A DNA stretch of 64,000 nucleotides, from contig JAEDFN010000002.1 of the NCBI GenBank assembly GCA_016292775.1, positions 16,128 to 80,127 of the forward strand. The letters are read 5' to 3'. The position numbers and the translations under genes are program-made. A model generated the notes under the pieces. The model saw only the letters and a program-made list of their open reading frames with translations. It was not told where the DNA came from and did no database searches. Source of the DNA: Paludibacteraceae bacterium. Its GTDB lineage: Bacteria; Bacteroidota; Bacteroidia; Bacteroidales; Paludibacteraceae. Of this stretch, positions 1 through 8,735 are shown one piece after another. How positions within the stretch are numbered: position 1 is the stretch's first letter; each line of letters starts with the position of its first letter.

Positions 1-1994
1 ACACGTTTTGTCTCCCAATCGGCCGAAAGAATACGATTTCCGTAATTGGCTTGTAGTTTTAGAGCTACGGGGCAATCGCATTTATGTACTATTACTGTTC
101 CGCTATCATCGATAAATCCCAATACGTTATCGCCCGGAATCGGTTGGCAACAATCGGCAATTTTGTAACCTGCTCCTACATCGGCATCTGTGATGTGTAT
201 GGTTTTTTTGCTGTTGATAACGGGGGTTTGTGTAGTAGTTTGCTCTGCCTCTTTTTTGTTGAAACTGCCAAATTGTAATTTCCATATTCTCATCCATTTA
301 CTTTGTGTTTGGTTTGAGAATATTGTAGGTACATCGTCTAATTGAATTTTTCCGTTTCCTACATTAAGGTATAATTCGTTGGCATTTTGTACTTTATAGT
401 GATTTATCAGTTGTTGTAGTGTAGCGGCATTTATTTTTTGCTTAATATTCTTAAGGGCATCTTCTACTTTGTCTTGTCCGATTTTAGTGAATTCTTTAAG
501 TTCTTTTTTCAGATAAGTACGAAGATGCGCTTTTGCCTTACTTGTCGTACAGAATTCGAGCCATTCTGCTTGTGGTTTTTGGTTTGGAGATGTCAGTATC
601 TCTATCTGGTCTCCGCTTTGTAGTTCGTAACTGATAGGTACTAATTTGTGGTCTACTTTAGCTCCTATACAGTGAGTGCCAATGTCGGAATGTAATGCGA
701 AAGCGAAGTCGAGGGCGGTGGATTTTGCCGGCATTTTATGGATGTCGCCTTTTGGTGTAAATACAAATATTTCAGAAGAATAGAGGTTTAATTTAAAGGT
801 ATCCATGAATTCTATAGCGTTAGTAAAATCGCTGGAATCAAGCATATCTTTTACGGATTTAAACCATTGATCGAGGTCTGATTCGGTTTTCTCTCCGGTT
901 TTATACTTCCAATGTGCTGCAAGTCCGCGTTCGGCAATGTCGTTCATACGTTGGCTACGTATTTGTACTTCAATCCAGTTACCTCCTGGGCCCATCACCG
1001 TTACGTGTAGGGCTTCGTATCCATTGCTCTTCGGAGTATTAATCCAATCTCGTGTACGGTCGGGATGGGGTGTGTAAATACTTGTTATCGCGGAATATGT
1101 TACCCAACAGTTGGCTTTTTCATTCTCCCCTTCTTTTGGTTTTAGTATGATACGTACTGCAAGCAGGTCGTAAACTTCTTCAAAAGTACAGTGTTTTGTC
1201 TGCATTTTCTTGAATACACTGTATGGAGATTTTATCCTTTTTACGATATCGTATTGATAATTGTAGCTGTCGAGAATCTTTTTTATAGGTTGAATAAAAA
1301 TTTGGAAAGAGTCTTCCAACATCGGAGTGGCTTGTAGAATTTGCCTCTCTAATTTTGCGTAGATACTTGGTTGTTCGTATTTAAAACTAAGGTTTTCTAA
1401 CTCTGTTTTTATCAGGAAGAAACCTAATCTTTGGGCGAGTGGGGCATAGATGTATTGAGTTTCTCCCGTAATTTTAAGTTGTTTTGCGGGTGGCATCGAT
1501 CCGAGTGTACGCATATTATGTAGTCGGTCTGCCATTTTGATAAGGATTACCCTTACATCCTCCGGTATTGTAAGTATTAATTTGCGAAAATTCTCTGCTT
1601 GAGCGGAAGCATTATCTCCGAAAATACCTCCGGAAATTTTTGTCAGTCCGTTTACTATGGAAGCTATTTTCGGGTTGAATTCTCGTTCAATATCCTCTAA
1701 TGTATAGTCTGTATCTTCTACAACGTCGTGCAGAAGAGCTGCACAGATAGATGTTGAGCCGAGTCCTATTTCATTCACTACTATTCTTGCCACAGCAAGG
1801 GGGTGCATGATGTATGGTTCCCCGGAACGACGTTTGGTGCCGTTGTGGGCTTTGTTGGCAAATTCAAAAGCTTTTGTTATTATCTCTACTCTTTGCTTGT
1901 GTTGAGTTGCCGCATAATCATTGAGTAGTGCTTTAAACTCGTTATTTATCATTTCCTGTTCTTGTTCAGGAGTAAGATTGTGATAATCTATCAT
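1..1994 (-). CDS. RelA/SpoT-family bifunctional (p)ppGpp synthetase/hydrolase, 3' end cut by window edge
   Basis: Reads on the minus strand from an ATG at 1994 through the left edge, about 664 codons with no stop. Domain order is that of the long RSH enzymes: HD hydrolase with HDVVEDT near residue 87, synthetase with EVQIRSQRMNDIAERG near 338, TGS starting VFTPKGDIHKMPA near 411, and a conserved Cys patch DCCQPIPGD in the RIS/zinc-finger region. The last residues in view, ending ILSADWETK, are where the C-terminal ACT domain normally begins, so roughly the last 70-80 residues lie outside. The intact HD motif suggests both making and degrading the stringent-response alarmone in the cytoplasm. 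It starts 19 nt after the M23 peptidase stop and is probably cotranscribed with it. Whether it is this organism's Rel or SpoT copy cannot be told here. Confidence 0.95.
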   Translation of the reverse strand, partial: MIDYHNLTPEQEQEMINNEFKALLNDYAATQHKQRVEIITKAFEFANKAHNGTKRRSGEPYIMHPLAVARIVVNEIGLGSTSICAALLHDVVEDTDYTLEDIEREFNPKIASIVNGLTKISGGIFGDNASAQAENFRKLILTIPEDVRVILIKMADRLHNMRTLGSMPPAKQLKITGETQYIYAPLAQRLGFFLIKTELENLSFKYEQPSIYAKLERQILQATPMLEDSFQIFIQPIKKILDSYNYQYDIVKRIKSPYSVFKKMQTKHCTFEEVYDLLAVRIILKPKEGENEKANCWVTYSAITSIYTPHPDRTRDWINTPKSNGYEALHVTVMGPGGNWIEVQIRSQRMNDIAERGLAAHWKYKTGEKTESDLDQWFKSVKDMLDSSDFTNAIEFMDTFKLNLYSSEIFVFTPKGDIHKMPAKSTALDFAFALHSDIGTHCIGAKVDHKLVPISYELQSGDQIEILTSPNQKPQAEWLEFCTTSKAKAHLRTYLKKELKEFTKIGQDKVEDALKNIKQKINAATLQQLINHYKVQNANELYLNVGNGKIQLDDVPTIFSNQTQSKWMRIWKLQFGSFNKKEAEQTTTQTPVINSKKTIHITDADVGAGYKIADCCQPIPGDNVLGFIDDSGTVIVHKCDCPVALKLQANYGNRILSADWETKR

Positions 1995-2013
1995 AGACGG
2001 TTATTTGTTGTTA

Positions 2014-2982
2014 TCAGTCAAGTACTTGACCTGCGTTCTGTGCTAATTGTATCATTTTGTCGTATTCTTCCGGTGATAAGTCTAAGAAATAGAAGTTCAA
2101 TGGGTCGACATGTTGACCTTTGAAGATTACTTCGTAATGGAGGTGAGGACCGGTACTTTTTCCGGTATTTCCTACAGAACCGATTATGTCGGCGCGACTT
2201 ATCTTTTGCCGTTCTCGTACTTTTATTTTCTTTAAGTGTGCGTACAATGTTTCGTAACCAAAGCCATGATCGATAATTATAGTATTGCCATAGCCTTGTT
2301 TCCACCCGGCAAAAGTTACAACTCCGTTTCCTGTGGCAAAGATATCCGTGCCTATCGGGGCTGTAAAGTCCATACCGGTATGCATCTTTCTTGTGTGGTA
2401 TACAGGGTCGATACGATAGCCGAATCCGGATGCTACTTTAGTTAAATCTTTATTTAGTATCGGTTGTATCGCCGGAATATTTTGTAGTTTTGTTTCGTTT
2501 GTTTTTAATAATTCCACTATCTCATCGTATGACTGTATTTGTGAGTAGATTTGTTTGCTGAGCATCTCAACTTTTTTGGATGTCTCGTTGAGAATTTTTG
2601 AGCTGCTTTTATCTGATAATTCGTTAATTAATGCGCCTTCATTGCTGTATCCTGCGGTGAAGTCGGGCAGTGGCTCAGCTTGGAAAATTACTCTGTAAAG
2701 GTTGTTATCTCTCTGTTGTAAGTCGTGAGATATTTTTGTCAGTTGATCTACTTTCTTGTCTAACAGCCGATATTTTACTTTCATCGTTTCCAAGTCTTTT
2801 TTCAGCTGTTTCTCTTCAGGAGAATCTATTAAGAGTGTGAAGATGAGAAATAGAATAAAGCCGATGGCTGCACTTGAAAAAAGGTGTATAAAGATTTTTT
2901 TCAGAATGTTTCGCGCAGATGTTTCCACTCTTTCAAACGAAAGGGTCTCCGGATTGTAGTGGAATTTTGCCTTTTTAGCCAT
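2014..2982 (-). CDS. M23 family metallopeptidase, membrane anchored
   Basis: 322 residues. A short cytoplasmic N-terminus is followed by one membrane segment (about 30-52), a predicted coiled coil (about 55-95, and again 125-165), then a LytM/M23 domain (about 180-300). Zinc and catalytic residues of the family are visible: H201 and D205 in HTGMDFTAP, H248 in YAHL, H280 and H282 in GPHLHYE. This is the architecture of periplasmic murein endopeptidases that cut peptide cross-links. All key residues are present, so it looks active rather than an EnvC-type activator. It sits between the EEP protein and the RSH gene on the same strand; the 61 nt upstream hold no promoter I can recognise. Confidence 0.93.
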   Translation of the reverse strand: MAKKAKFHYNPETLSFERVETSARNILKKIFIHLFSSAAIGFILFLIFTLLIDSPEEKQLKKDLETMKVKYRLLDKKVDQLTKISHDLQQRDNNLYRVIFQAEPLPDFTAGYSNEGALINELSDKSSSKILNETSKKVEMLSKQIYSQIQSYDEIVELLKTNETKLQNIPAIQPILNKDLTKVASGFGYRIDPVYHTRKMHTGMDFTAPIGTDIFATGNGVVTFAGWKQGYGNTIIIDHGFGYETLYAHLKKIKVRERQKISRADIIGSVGNTGKSTGPHLHYEVIFKGQHVDPLNFYFLDLSPEEYDKMIQLAQNAGQVLD

Positions 2983-3043
2983 TCTATCTTATTTTTTGTG
3001 AACTGTTACGTTGTTGTTCTAAAAACCTTTTAATGTGGTTCGT

Positions 3044-4087
3044 TTATTTGCTTTCTTGTGCTTCGTTGTATTTTACTACCCACATTAAACTAGGGAAGTG
3101 GTCGCTATAGCCGTTAGTCCATACTCCGCCGGAGTGTGTTCGTAGCGGATATCCTTTGTATTTACCTTCGTGCTGTTTTAGAAAGTCTTTATTAAAGATT
3201 TCTGTTTTCCAGTATTTTAGTGTGTTATAATCTTTTCCAAGCAGGTCGTGGGAAATTATAATTTGGTCGAAAAGGTTCCACAAATCTTGATATGCGAGCG
3301 AACCAATACCTTTTTTGTATAAGCTGTAAGTGGTATTGAATAATTCTTGAGGGGCAACGCTCTCTTTTTGGCCTTTTGCTCCGAGGTGTTTGGTGACAGA
3401 GGCGTCGACAGGGTCGTCATTAAGGTCGCCCATGATGACGATTTTTGCTTGTGGATTGATTTTAAAGAGTGAATCACAGATGTGTTTTGTAGTTTTTGCT
3501 GCATCGGCACGGCGTGGGTTAGAACGTTTTAAACCGCCTCCTCTTGATGGCCAATGGAGTACTATGATATGTATTTCTTCGTTGTCTAACAAGCCTGAAA
3601 CGCAGAGTTGATCTCTGGTATAAAAGTCGGGTATTTCGCTGATGATGCGAGTGGATGTTACGTTTGTCGGGGTGAAAAATGCCGGGTTATATAATAAGCC
3701 TACATCTACTCCTCGCTTGTCCGGACCCTCTACCAATATCGGCTTTAAGTTTCTGTCGATTATACTTTCTTCTTTTACCAAATCTTGTAATACGTCGATG
3801 TTCTCTACTTCAGAAACGCCTAATACCGCTAAATTTTTTGGCATTTGAGATATGGCATACGACATTTTCTTCAGTTTGTTGGTGTATTTTAATGTACCCC
3901 ATGAGTAATCTCCATCAGGTAGAAATTGTTCGTCGTTTTTATTTGGGTCATTTATTGTGTCGAATAAATTTTCTAAATTGTAAAATCCTATTACGTAGGC
4001 TTTTAATGATTTATCTTGACAGTGTGCAGTTACGGAAAAGCAAGCAATCATTAATAATCCGATAAATAATTTTCTACTGAAATTCAT
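3044..4087 (-). CDS. Secreted endonuclease/exonuclease/phosphatase (EEP) family protein
   Basis: 347 residues with an N-terminal signal peptide (hydrophobic 6-20, cleavage probably around AHC-QDK at 23). The EEP fold motifs are in order: YNLENLFDT (E39, metal ligand), SEVEN (E93), HWPSRGGG near 178-185, GDLNDDP (D221, N223) and a C-terminal SDHFPS. The family cuts phosphodiester or phosphomonoester bonds and uses a divalent metal. The export signal points to a periplasmic or surface substrate, possibly extracellular nucleic acid; the substrate cannot be read from sequence. Bacteroidales genomes commonly carry such exported EEP proteins. Confidence 0.88.
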   Translation of the reverse strand: MNFSRKLFIGLLMIACFSVTAHCQDKSLKAYVIGFYNLENLFDTINDPNKNDEQFLPDGDYSWGTLKYTNKLKKMSYAISQMPKNLAVLGVSEVENIDVLQDLVKEESIIDRNLKPILVEGPDKRGVDVGLLYNPAFFTPTNVTSTRIISEIPDFYTRDQLCVSGLLDNEEIHIIVLHWPSRGGGLKRSNPRRADAAKTTKHICDSLFKINPQAKIVIMGDLNDDPVDASVTKHLGAKGQKESVAPQELFNTTYSLYKKGIGSLAYQDLWNLFDQIIISHDLLGKDYNTLKYWKTEIFNKDFLKQHEGKYKGYPLRTHSGGVWTNGYSDHFPSLMWVVKYNEAQESK

Positions 4088-4120
4088 AATAAAAAACTCT
4101 TATTTTTTGTGTTTATAAAT

Positions 4121-4164
4121 AAAAACGCACCTCGGCATTTTATAATGCAAAGGTGCGAATTTTT
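4121..4164 (-). terminator. Intrinsic terminator downstream of the pullulanase operon
   Basis: Arms CGCACCT (4126-4132) and AGGTGCG (4151-4157) enclose an inner stem GCATT/AATGC (4135-4139 with 4144-4148) and a four-base loop. On the minus strand the hairpin is followed by five U residues (4125-4121). The plus strand also has a T-run (4160-4166), so it could act in both directions. Confidence 0.75.
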
Positions 4165-4177
4165 TTCTAAATAGCAA
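4147..4177 (-). promoter_or_regulatory. Candidate Bacteroidetes promoter for the EEP gene
   Basis: On the minus strand TTG (4177-4175) is followed after 19 nt by CACCTTTGC (4155-4147), close to the Bacteroidetes consensus TTG-N19-TAnnTTTGC. The -7 element lies inside the terminator hairpin at 4126-4157, so one of the two readings may be coincidental. Confidence 0.5.
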
Positions 4178-4271
4178 AATTATTTAAAGTCTATTTTGTT
4201 GCTATTGCTATTCAATTCGTTATGTTTTTATTATGTTTGATTATATGTTTTTAAACATATAAATACATCTA

Positions 4272-6263
4272 TTATTCTTGGTATAGAATGATAGCCGTTG
4301 TAGGATTTATCGTGATAGTGTTTGACACTTTTTGTTTTTCTTCAACGATAAATGTTTCGTCTTTTAAATATACATTCCAAGTTTCGCCGTCAAGGTTTAT
4401 GTTTTTAGGTTCTTTATTTCTATTTAGAATAACCATTATTTTAGACCATGAGTCGCCACATTCTTTTGCGTTAATAGTATAGGCGATTATGCCCGGTTCC
4501 GATTCCATAAAGCGAAGGTTTTCCGCAACACTCTCGGCACTATTCATTCGGAAAGCGGGGTGACATCTACGTAATTGGATAAGGGAGCGATAGAATTTAT
4601 ATACGTTATTGTATTTTGCTTTGTTACTCCAATTTATCTCGTTTATTGAGTCGGGAGAGTTGTAGCTGTTATGAACCATTTTTTTGTCGCGTAGCACCTC
4701 TTCTCCGGCGTATATAAATGGCACACCTTGACTTGTGAAAACTATTGTTTGAGCCAAGAGGTCCATTTTAATTATCTCATCTATAGTAGCTTCAGGGCAA
4801 GTGGCTTTAAGTTTGTCAACAATGCAAGGGTCGTCATGGCAAGAGACGTAGTTGATTACTTGAGCCGGAGTTGTTGCATAAGGGGCATTTGAATGGATGA
4901 TGTTGGTGAAGTCGACTTGAGGGTGGTTTGTAGCTCCTACAATGCCAAATTTTATGGTTTCATCCAAATCTTTGCCGGCGAGGAATCCTCCTGCATCGCC
5001 CTCTGTCCAGTTGCCACGAAGTCCATCGCGGATATTATCGCTAAATACTGCTATAGGGGCGAAGAGTGGGGCATTTTGTTTTACTGCTCTTTCGCTTTCA
5101 GGTATCGCACATTCTCCTCCTGCCCATCCTTCTCCGTGTATAGATATCGATGGGTCGATTTCATCTACTGCCGCTCTGATGGTTTTCATCGTTTCTATGT
5201 CATGAATTCCCATTAAGTCGAATCTGAATCCATCGATATGATATTCATTAATCCAATATTTTACGGATTCTATTATGAATTGTCGCATCATTGGTCGCTC
5301 TGAAGCGGTTTCATTACCACATCCCGAACCGTTACTCCAAGTGCTATCGGATTTCATTCTATAGAAGTACCCCGGTGCCATTAAATTTAAATGAGATTCC
5401 GCTCCTACAAAGGTATGATTATAAACTACATCCATGATTACTCGTATGCCTACAGAGTGTAATTTTTGTATCATGGATTTGAGTTCGTAAATTCTTACAT
5501 TAGGTGCATATGGATCGGTAGAATATCCTCCTTCCGGCACATTGTAATTTTTGGGGTCGTATCCCCAATTGTAATTGTTTTGGTTTAATTTGGTTTCGTC
5601 TATTGATCCGTAGTCGTACATTGGTAATATTTGTACATGACTGATACCTAAGTCCAAAAGATGGTCGAGTCCGGTTTTTTCTCCTTCCGGCGATTTGGTT
5701 CCGGTTTCAGAAAGACCTAAGAATTTGCCAGGGAAAGAACTTCCTGAGGAGGGGGAAATAGTGAAATCTCTCATATGTACTTCATAGATGATAGCATCTG
5801 TAAATGATTTCATTTCCGGACGTTTGTCATTTTCCCATCCTTCAGGATTAGTAGAATTCCAATCAATGATGGCGGCTCTATCTCCATTGCATCCTACGGC
5901 TTTTGCCCATATACCCGGAGTAGTTCCAAGCCATTTGTCGTTTTGCTTAATTTGAAAAGTGAAGAATTTACCTATAAGGTCTTCTTTTACAGTGTATTTC
6001 CATACACCTTCTCCATCATATTTCATGTCGTATGTGGCGTAAGGTGCCCCTATTACTCCATCTTCATAGAGGTTTAATCTAACCTCTTCAGCTTCCGGCG
6101 ACCAGGCTTTAAAGGTGGATGATTCGGCACTATATGTTACACCTAAATCATTGCCTTTATATACGGGATAGTCGTCGTAGGAGGCGTATTTTTGTGGCTT
6201 TTCCGAACAAGAAACAATACTTATTGCTGCCAGTGATATTGCTATTAAATTTTTTAGTTTCAT
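4272..6263 (-). CDS. pulA: Type I pullulanase, lipoprotein (GH13)
   Basis: 663 residues. Signal peptide II with lipobox ISIVSC places lipidated Cys at 19. An N-terminal CBM48/E-set region (about 40-140) precedes the GH13 barrel. The type I pullulanase signature YNWGYDP is at 231-237. Catalytic residues: nucleophile D349 in DGFRFDL, acid/base E378 in GEGW, and D477 in NYVSCHDD. It should cleave alpha-1,6 branches of pullulan, limit dextrins or glycogen, anchored in the outer membrane or periplasm. It lies 9 nt after the OmpA/TSP3 gene and is the last gene of a four-gene run. No SusC/SusD pair or other amylase is nearby, so this is not a standard starch utilisation locus. Confidence 0.93.
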   Translation of the reverse strand: MKLKNLIAISLAAISIVSCSEKPQKYASYDDYPVYKGNDLGVTYSAESSTFKAWSPEAEEVRLNLYEDGVIGAPYATYDMKYDGEGVWKYTVKEDLIGKFFTFQIKQNDKWLGTTPGIWAKAVGCNGDRAAIIDWNSTNPEGWENDKRPEMKSFTDAIIYEVHMRDFTISPSSGSSFPGKFLGLSETGTKSPEGEKTGLDHLLDLGISHVQILPMYDYGSIDETKLNQNNYNWGYDPKNYNVPEGGYSTDPYAPNVRIYELKSMIQKLHSVGIRVIMDVVYNHTFVGAESHLNLMAPGYFYRMKSDSTWSNGSGCGNETASERPMMRQFIIESVKYWINEYHIDGFRFDLMGIHDIETMKTIRAAVDEIDPSISIHGEGWAGGECAIPESERAVKQNAPLFAPIAVFSDNIRDGLRGNWTEGDAGGFLAGKDLDETIKFGIVGATNHPQVDFTNIIHSNAPYATTPAQVINYVSCHDDPCIVDKLKATCPEATIDEIIKMDLLAQTIVFTSQGVPFIYAGEEVLRDKKMVHNSYNSPDSINEINWSNKAKYNNVYKFYRSLIQLRRCHPAFRMNSAESVAENLRFMESEPGIIAYTINAKECGDSWSKIMVILNRNKEPKNINLDGETWNVYLKDETFIVEEKQKVSNTITINPTTAIILYQE

Positions 6264-6272
6264 AATGTCATG

Positions 6273-8723
6273 TTATTTGATTGAGTCGTTTTCGTTGTTG
6301 ATATTCTGTAACTCAGGATTCTCTACTTTTTCGTAAGTTACTGTTTCGTAACTTATTTCAAATTCTACGCGGCGGTTTAAAGCACGACCTTTTGACGTTT
6401 TGTTATCAGCAATAGGTTTGCTTTCTCCGTAGCCTTCAGAAGTGAGTCGTTTTTCATCAATACCTTTGTTTATCAAATAGTTACGTACTGATGCGGCACG
6501 GCGTTTAGAAAGGTCTAAGTTTTTGGCTTCGTCCCCTACGTCATCTGTATGTCCACTTATAGTAAGGTTGTATTCTTCGTTAAGCTCCATTACGGCAACG
6601 ATTTGGTCGAGGATAGGGTATGAAACTTTCTTGATAACATCTTTTCCTGTTTCAAATTGGATACCGTTCATAGCTTTTTTAAACAGGTTACGCACCTCTT
6701 TTTTGAGTTCCGGACAACCGAAATTGCTTGCAGGTCCCGGTTTGTCAGGGCATTTATCTTCGTCGTCATTAATTCCGTCGCCATCGGAGTCGAGAGGGCA
6801 TCCGTCGTTATTAACTCTTATACCTTTAGGGGTATCAGGGCATTTGTCGAGGTAGTTTGCCACGCCGTCGCCATCGCTATCTACCGGGCATCCGTCAGCG
6901 TCTACTTCTACGCCTTTAGGGGTATCAGGGCATTTATCGAGATAGTCTGCCACACGATCACCATCGCTGTCTATAGGGCATCCGTTAGCGTCTACTTTTA
7001 CGCCTTTAGGGGTATCAGGACATTTATCAAGGTAGTCAGGCACACTATCTTTGTCTGTGTCTACCGGGCATCCTATGCCGTCTACCTCTACGCCTGCAGG
7101 TGTGTCGGGACATTTATCGTAGCAATTATGTATTCCGTCTTTATCATCGTCGTAAATACATCCGTGTTTGTCAACCAATTCTTTGCGTTTGGCATCAGGA
7201 CATTGTAAGCGAAGTAAATCCATATCTGTGTCAGGACATTTATCTTTTTTACCATACACTCCATCGCCGTCTTTGTCGCGTACGTCTTGATGGATATTTA
7301 ATGCCATACCTACTTGGATATTAGTATATTGTGTGCGATATGGTAATGGTAATCTGTTATTGGCAATTTCGATTTTTTCCGATTCAACCCAAGTCCAAGA
7401 GAGTGGTATAAAGTCGGTAATCAAATACATATTAAATGGTCCGACTAGGAAGTTTACACCAAAGCCTAAATTAGAGCCTCTTCCGTTTAAGAATGAGTAA
7501 CTGAATGAAGTTTTAAACCAATTTGCAGGACGGAAATTTACTGCTAATGTAAGTTCGTCATAAACATTTTTATGATTGAAATGCAATTGGTTGACAAGAC
7601 CGAAGGAAATTTTGTCTTTAAGCACTCCGTATTCGATGCCGGTAACGAAATTTGCTCTCAGCGCAGAGAAATAATTCTTTGGTTCCTCTGAAATTTCCAT
7701 GCTTTCAAGAATTTCATTTCCAATTTCTTGCAATCTCTCTTGTATTACTTCGCCTGAGAGAGTGTCTCCTAAAGAATAATCTACAAATCCATCAATATTT
7801 TGGGCTCCGTCAATAGTTCCGTTAGTGATGTTTTTGTTCCAATAGATAAAGCCGAAATCGGTAATTGCAGCGGAGAGAGTTAAGCTTTTTATCGGTTTAT
7901 AAGTAAAACCGAGGTCAATAGCAGCACCATATCCGGCAGGTTTATAAAGCAGTTGAAGAAGCTCGTTTTTGCTTTGTAAAGCGATAGATTCGGTATCTAT
8001 ACCTCCCTCTTCGGTTCTTTCGTATGTGATTGGAAGTGATGCATTAGCATGTGCATTTGCCCTTAAAGTCCAATTCTCGCGAGATGCATCAAGTGTGAGT
8101 TTGTCCACATTTGTAGTAAAGTTTGCATAACCCATCAAAAATTTTACTTTACCTCCAACACTCCATTTTTCGTTGATGATATTGGTATATCCTAATGCAA
8201 TATCGGAGTATAAGTTTACATCTCCACCTAATGATTTTAAGTTATAACTATTAACTTTATACTCTTCCGGGGTGCCGTAAAGTACTAACTTGAATAGGTC
8301 TTTTGGCATAAATACCGTTGCATCGGCTTTGAGTCCTAAATCAAAAGTAAAGTAGTGTTTCTTTACTTGAAATCCGAATGAGAGTATATTTAAATTCAGA
8401 TTTAGATTAAATCGAGTGGAAGGACGGATATTTTTATAGAATCTGTCGATATTCTCTTGTGAGGACAAGAAATTTTCCGTCACACCATTTTTGTTAAAAA
8501 CAAAGTCTTTAACAGCAAAATCATTTGTTCCGACACCTAAATATAGATTTGGTAAGACGATAAAATCGAAATAGAATTTGCAGTTTGGAGTGAAAGCCGG
8601 GTTCATCTCATTACGTTCTGCAATATCTTTCATAAAATATAGAGTGGATGTATTTTGGGAAGAGACAGATCCAACACTTAATAATATGAATAAAAACGGT
8701 ATAAGTATATTTTTAATTTTCAT
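6273..8723 (-). CDS. DUF5723-type outer-membrane protein with TSP3 repeats and OmpA C-terminal domain
   Basis: 816 residues with an N-terminal signal peptide (cleaved near SVSS-QN). Residues about 25-490 look like a beta-barrel of the Bacteroidetes DUF5723 type, rich in alternating strands. Residues about 500-665 carry calcium-binding thrombospondin type 3 repeats, four of which follow the pattern DSDGDxVxDYLDKCPDTPKG with a 30-residue (90-bp) period. Residues about 680-790 are an OmpA/MotB peptidoglycan-binding domain with ISGHTDDVG, LSKRRAASV and NRRVEFE. It is probably an outer-membrane protein tied to murein through a stiff calcium-loaded stalk. It is flanked by a lipoprotein gene 12 nt upstream and pulA 9 nt downstream. 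Confidence 0.85.
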   Translation of the reverse strand: MKIKNILIPFLFILLSVGSVSSQNTSTLYFMKDIAERNEMNPAFTPNCKFYFDFIVLPNLYLGVGTNDFAVKDFVFNKNGVTENFLSSQENIDRFYKNIRPSTRFNLNLNLNILSFGFQVKKHYFTFDLGLKADATVFMPKDLFKLVLYGTPEEYKVNSYNLKSLGGDVNLYSDIALGYTNIINEKWSVGGKVKFLMGYANFTTNVDKLTLDASRENWTLRANAHANASLPITYERTEEGGIDTESIALQSKNELLQLLYKPAGYGAAIDLGFTYKPIKSLTLSAAITDFGFIYWNKNITNGTIDGAQNIDGFVDYSLGDTLSGEVIQERLQEIGNEILESMEISEEPKNYFSALRANFVTGIEYGVLKDKISFGLVNQLHFNHKNVYDELTLAVNFRPANWFKTSFSYSFLNGRGSNLGFGVNFLVGPFNMYLITDFIPLSWTWVESEKIEIANNRLPLPYRTQYTNIQVGMALNIHQDVRDKDGDGVYGKKDKCPDTDMDLLRLQCPDAKRKELVDKHGCIYDDDKDGIHNCYDKCPDTPAGVEVDGIGCPVDTDKDSVPDYLDKCPDTPKGVKVDANGCPIDSDGDRVADYLDKCPDTPKGVEVDADGCPVDSDGDGVANYLDKCPDTPKGIRVNNDGCPLDSDGDGINDDEDKCPDKPGPASNFGCPELKKEVRNLFKKAMNGIQFETGKDVIKKVSYPILDQIVAVMELNEEYNLTISGHTDDVGDEAKNLDLSKRRAASVRNYLINKGIDEKRLTSEGYGESKPIADNKTSKGRALNRRVEFEISYETVTYEKVENPELQNINNENDSIK
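6750..7180 (-). repeat. 90-bp tandem repeats encoding TSP3 modules
   Basis: The plus-strand string gggcatcc recurs with exact 90-bp spacing (starting at 6796, 6886, 6976 and 7066). Each unit encodes one 30-residue DxDxDG...DKCPDTPKG module of the OmpA-family protein. Units share most bases but differ at several positions, so they are old or selected duplications rather than a fresh expansion. Confidence 0.85.
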
Positions 8724-8735
8724 AATTGACAGTTG

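Noticed and set aside
6750..7180. Non-coding repeat array in the 6.8-7.1 kb region
   Set aside because: The 90-bp periodicity is fully explained by TSP3 modules in the OmpA-family protein.
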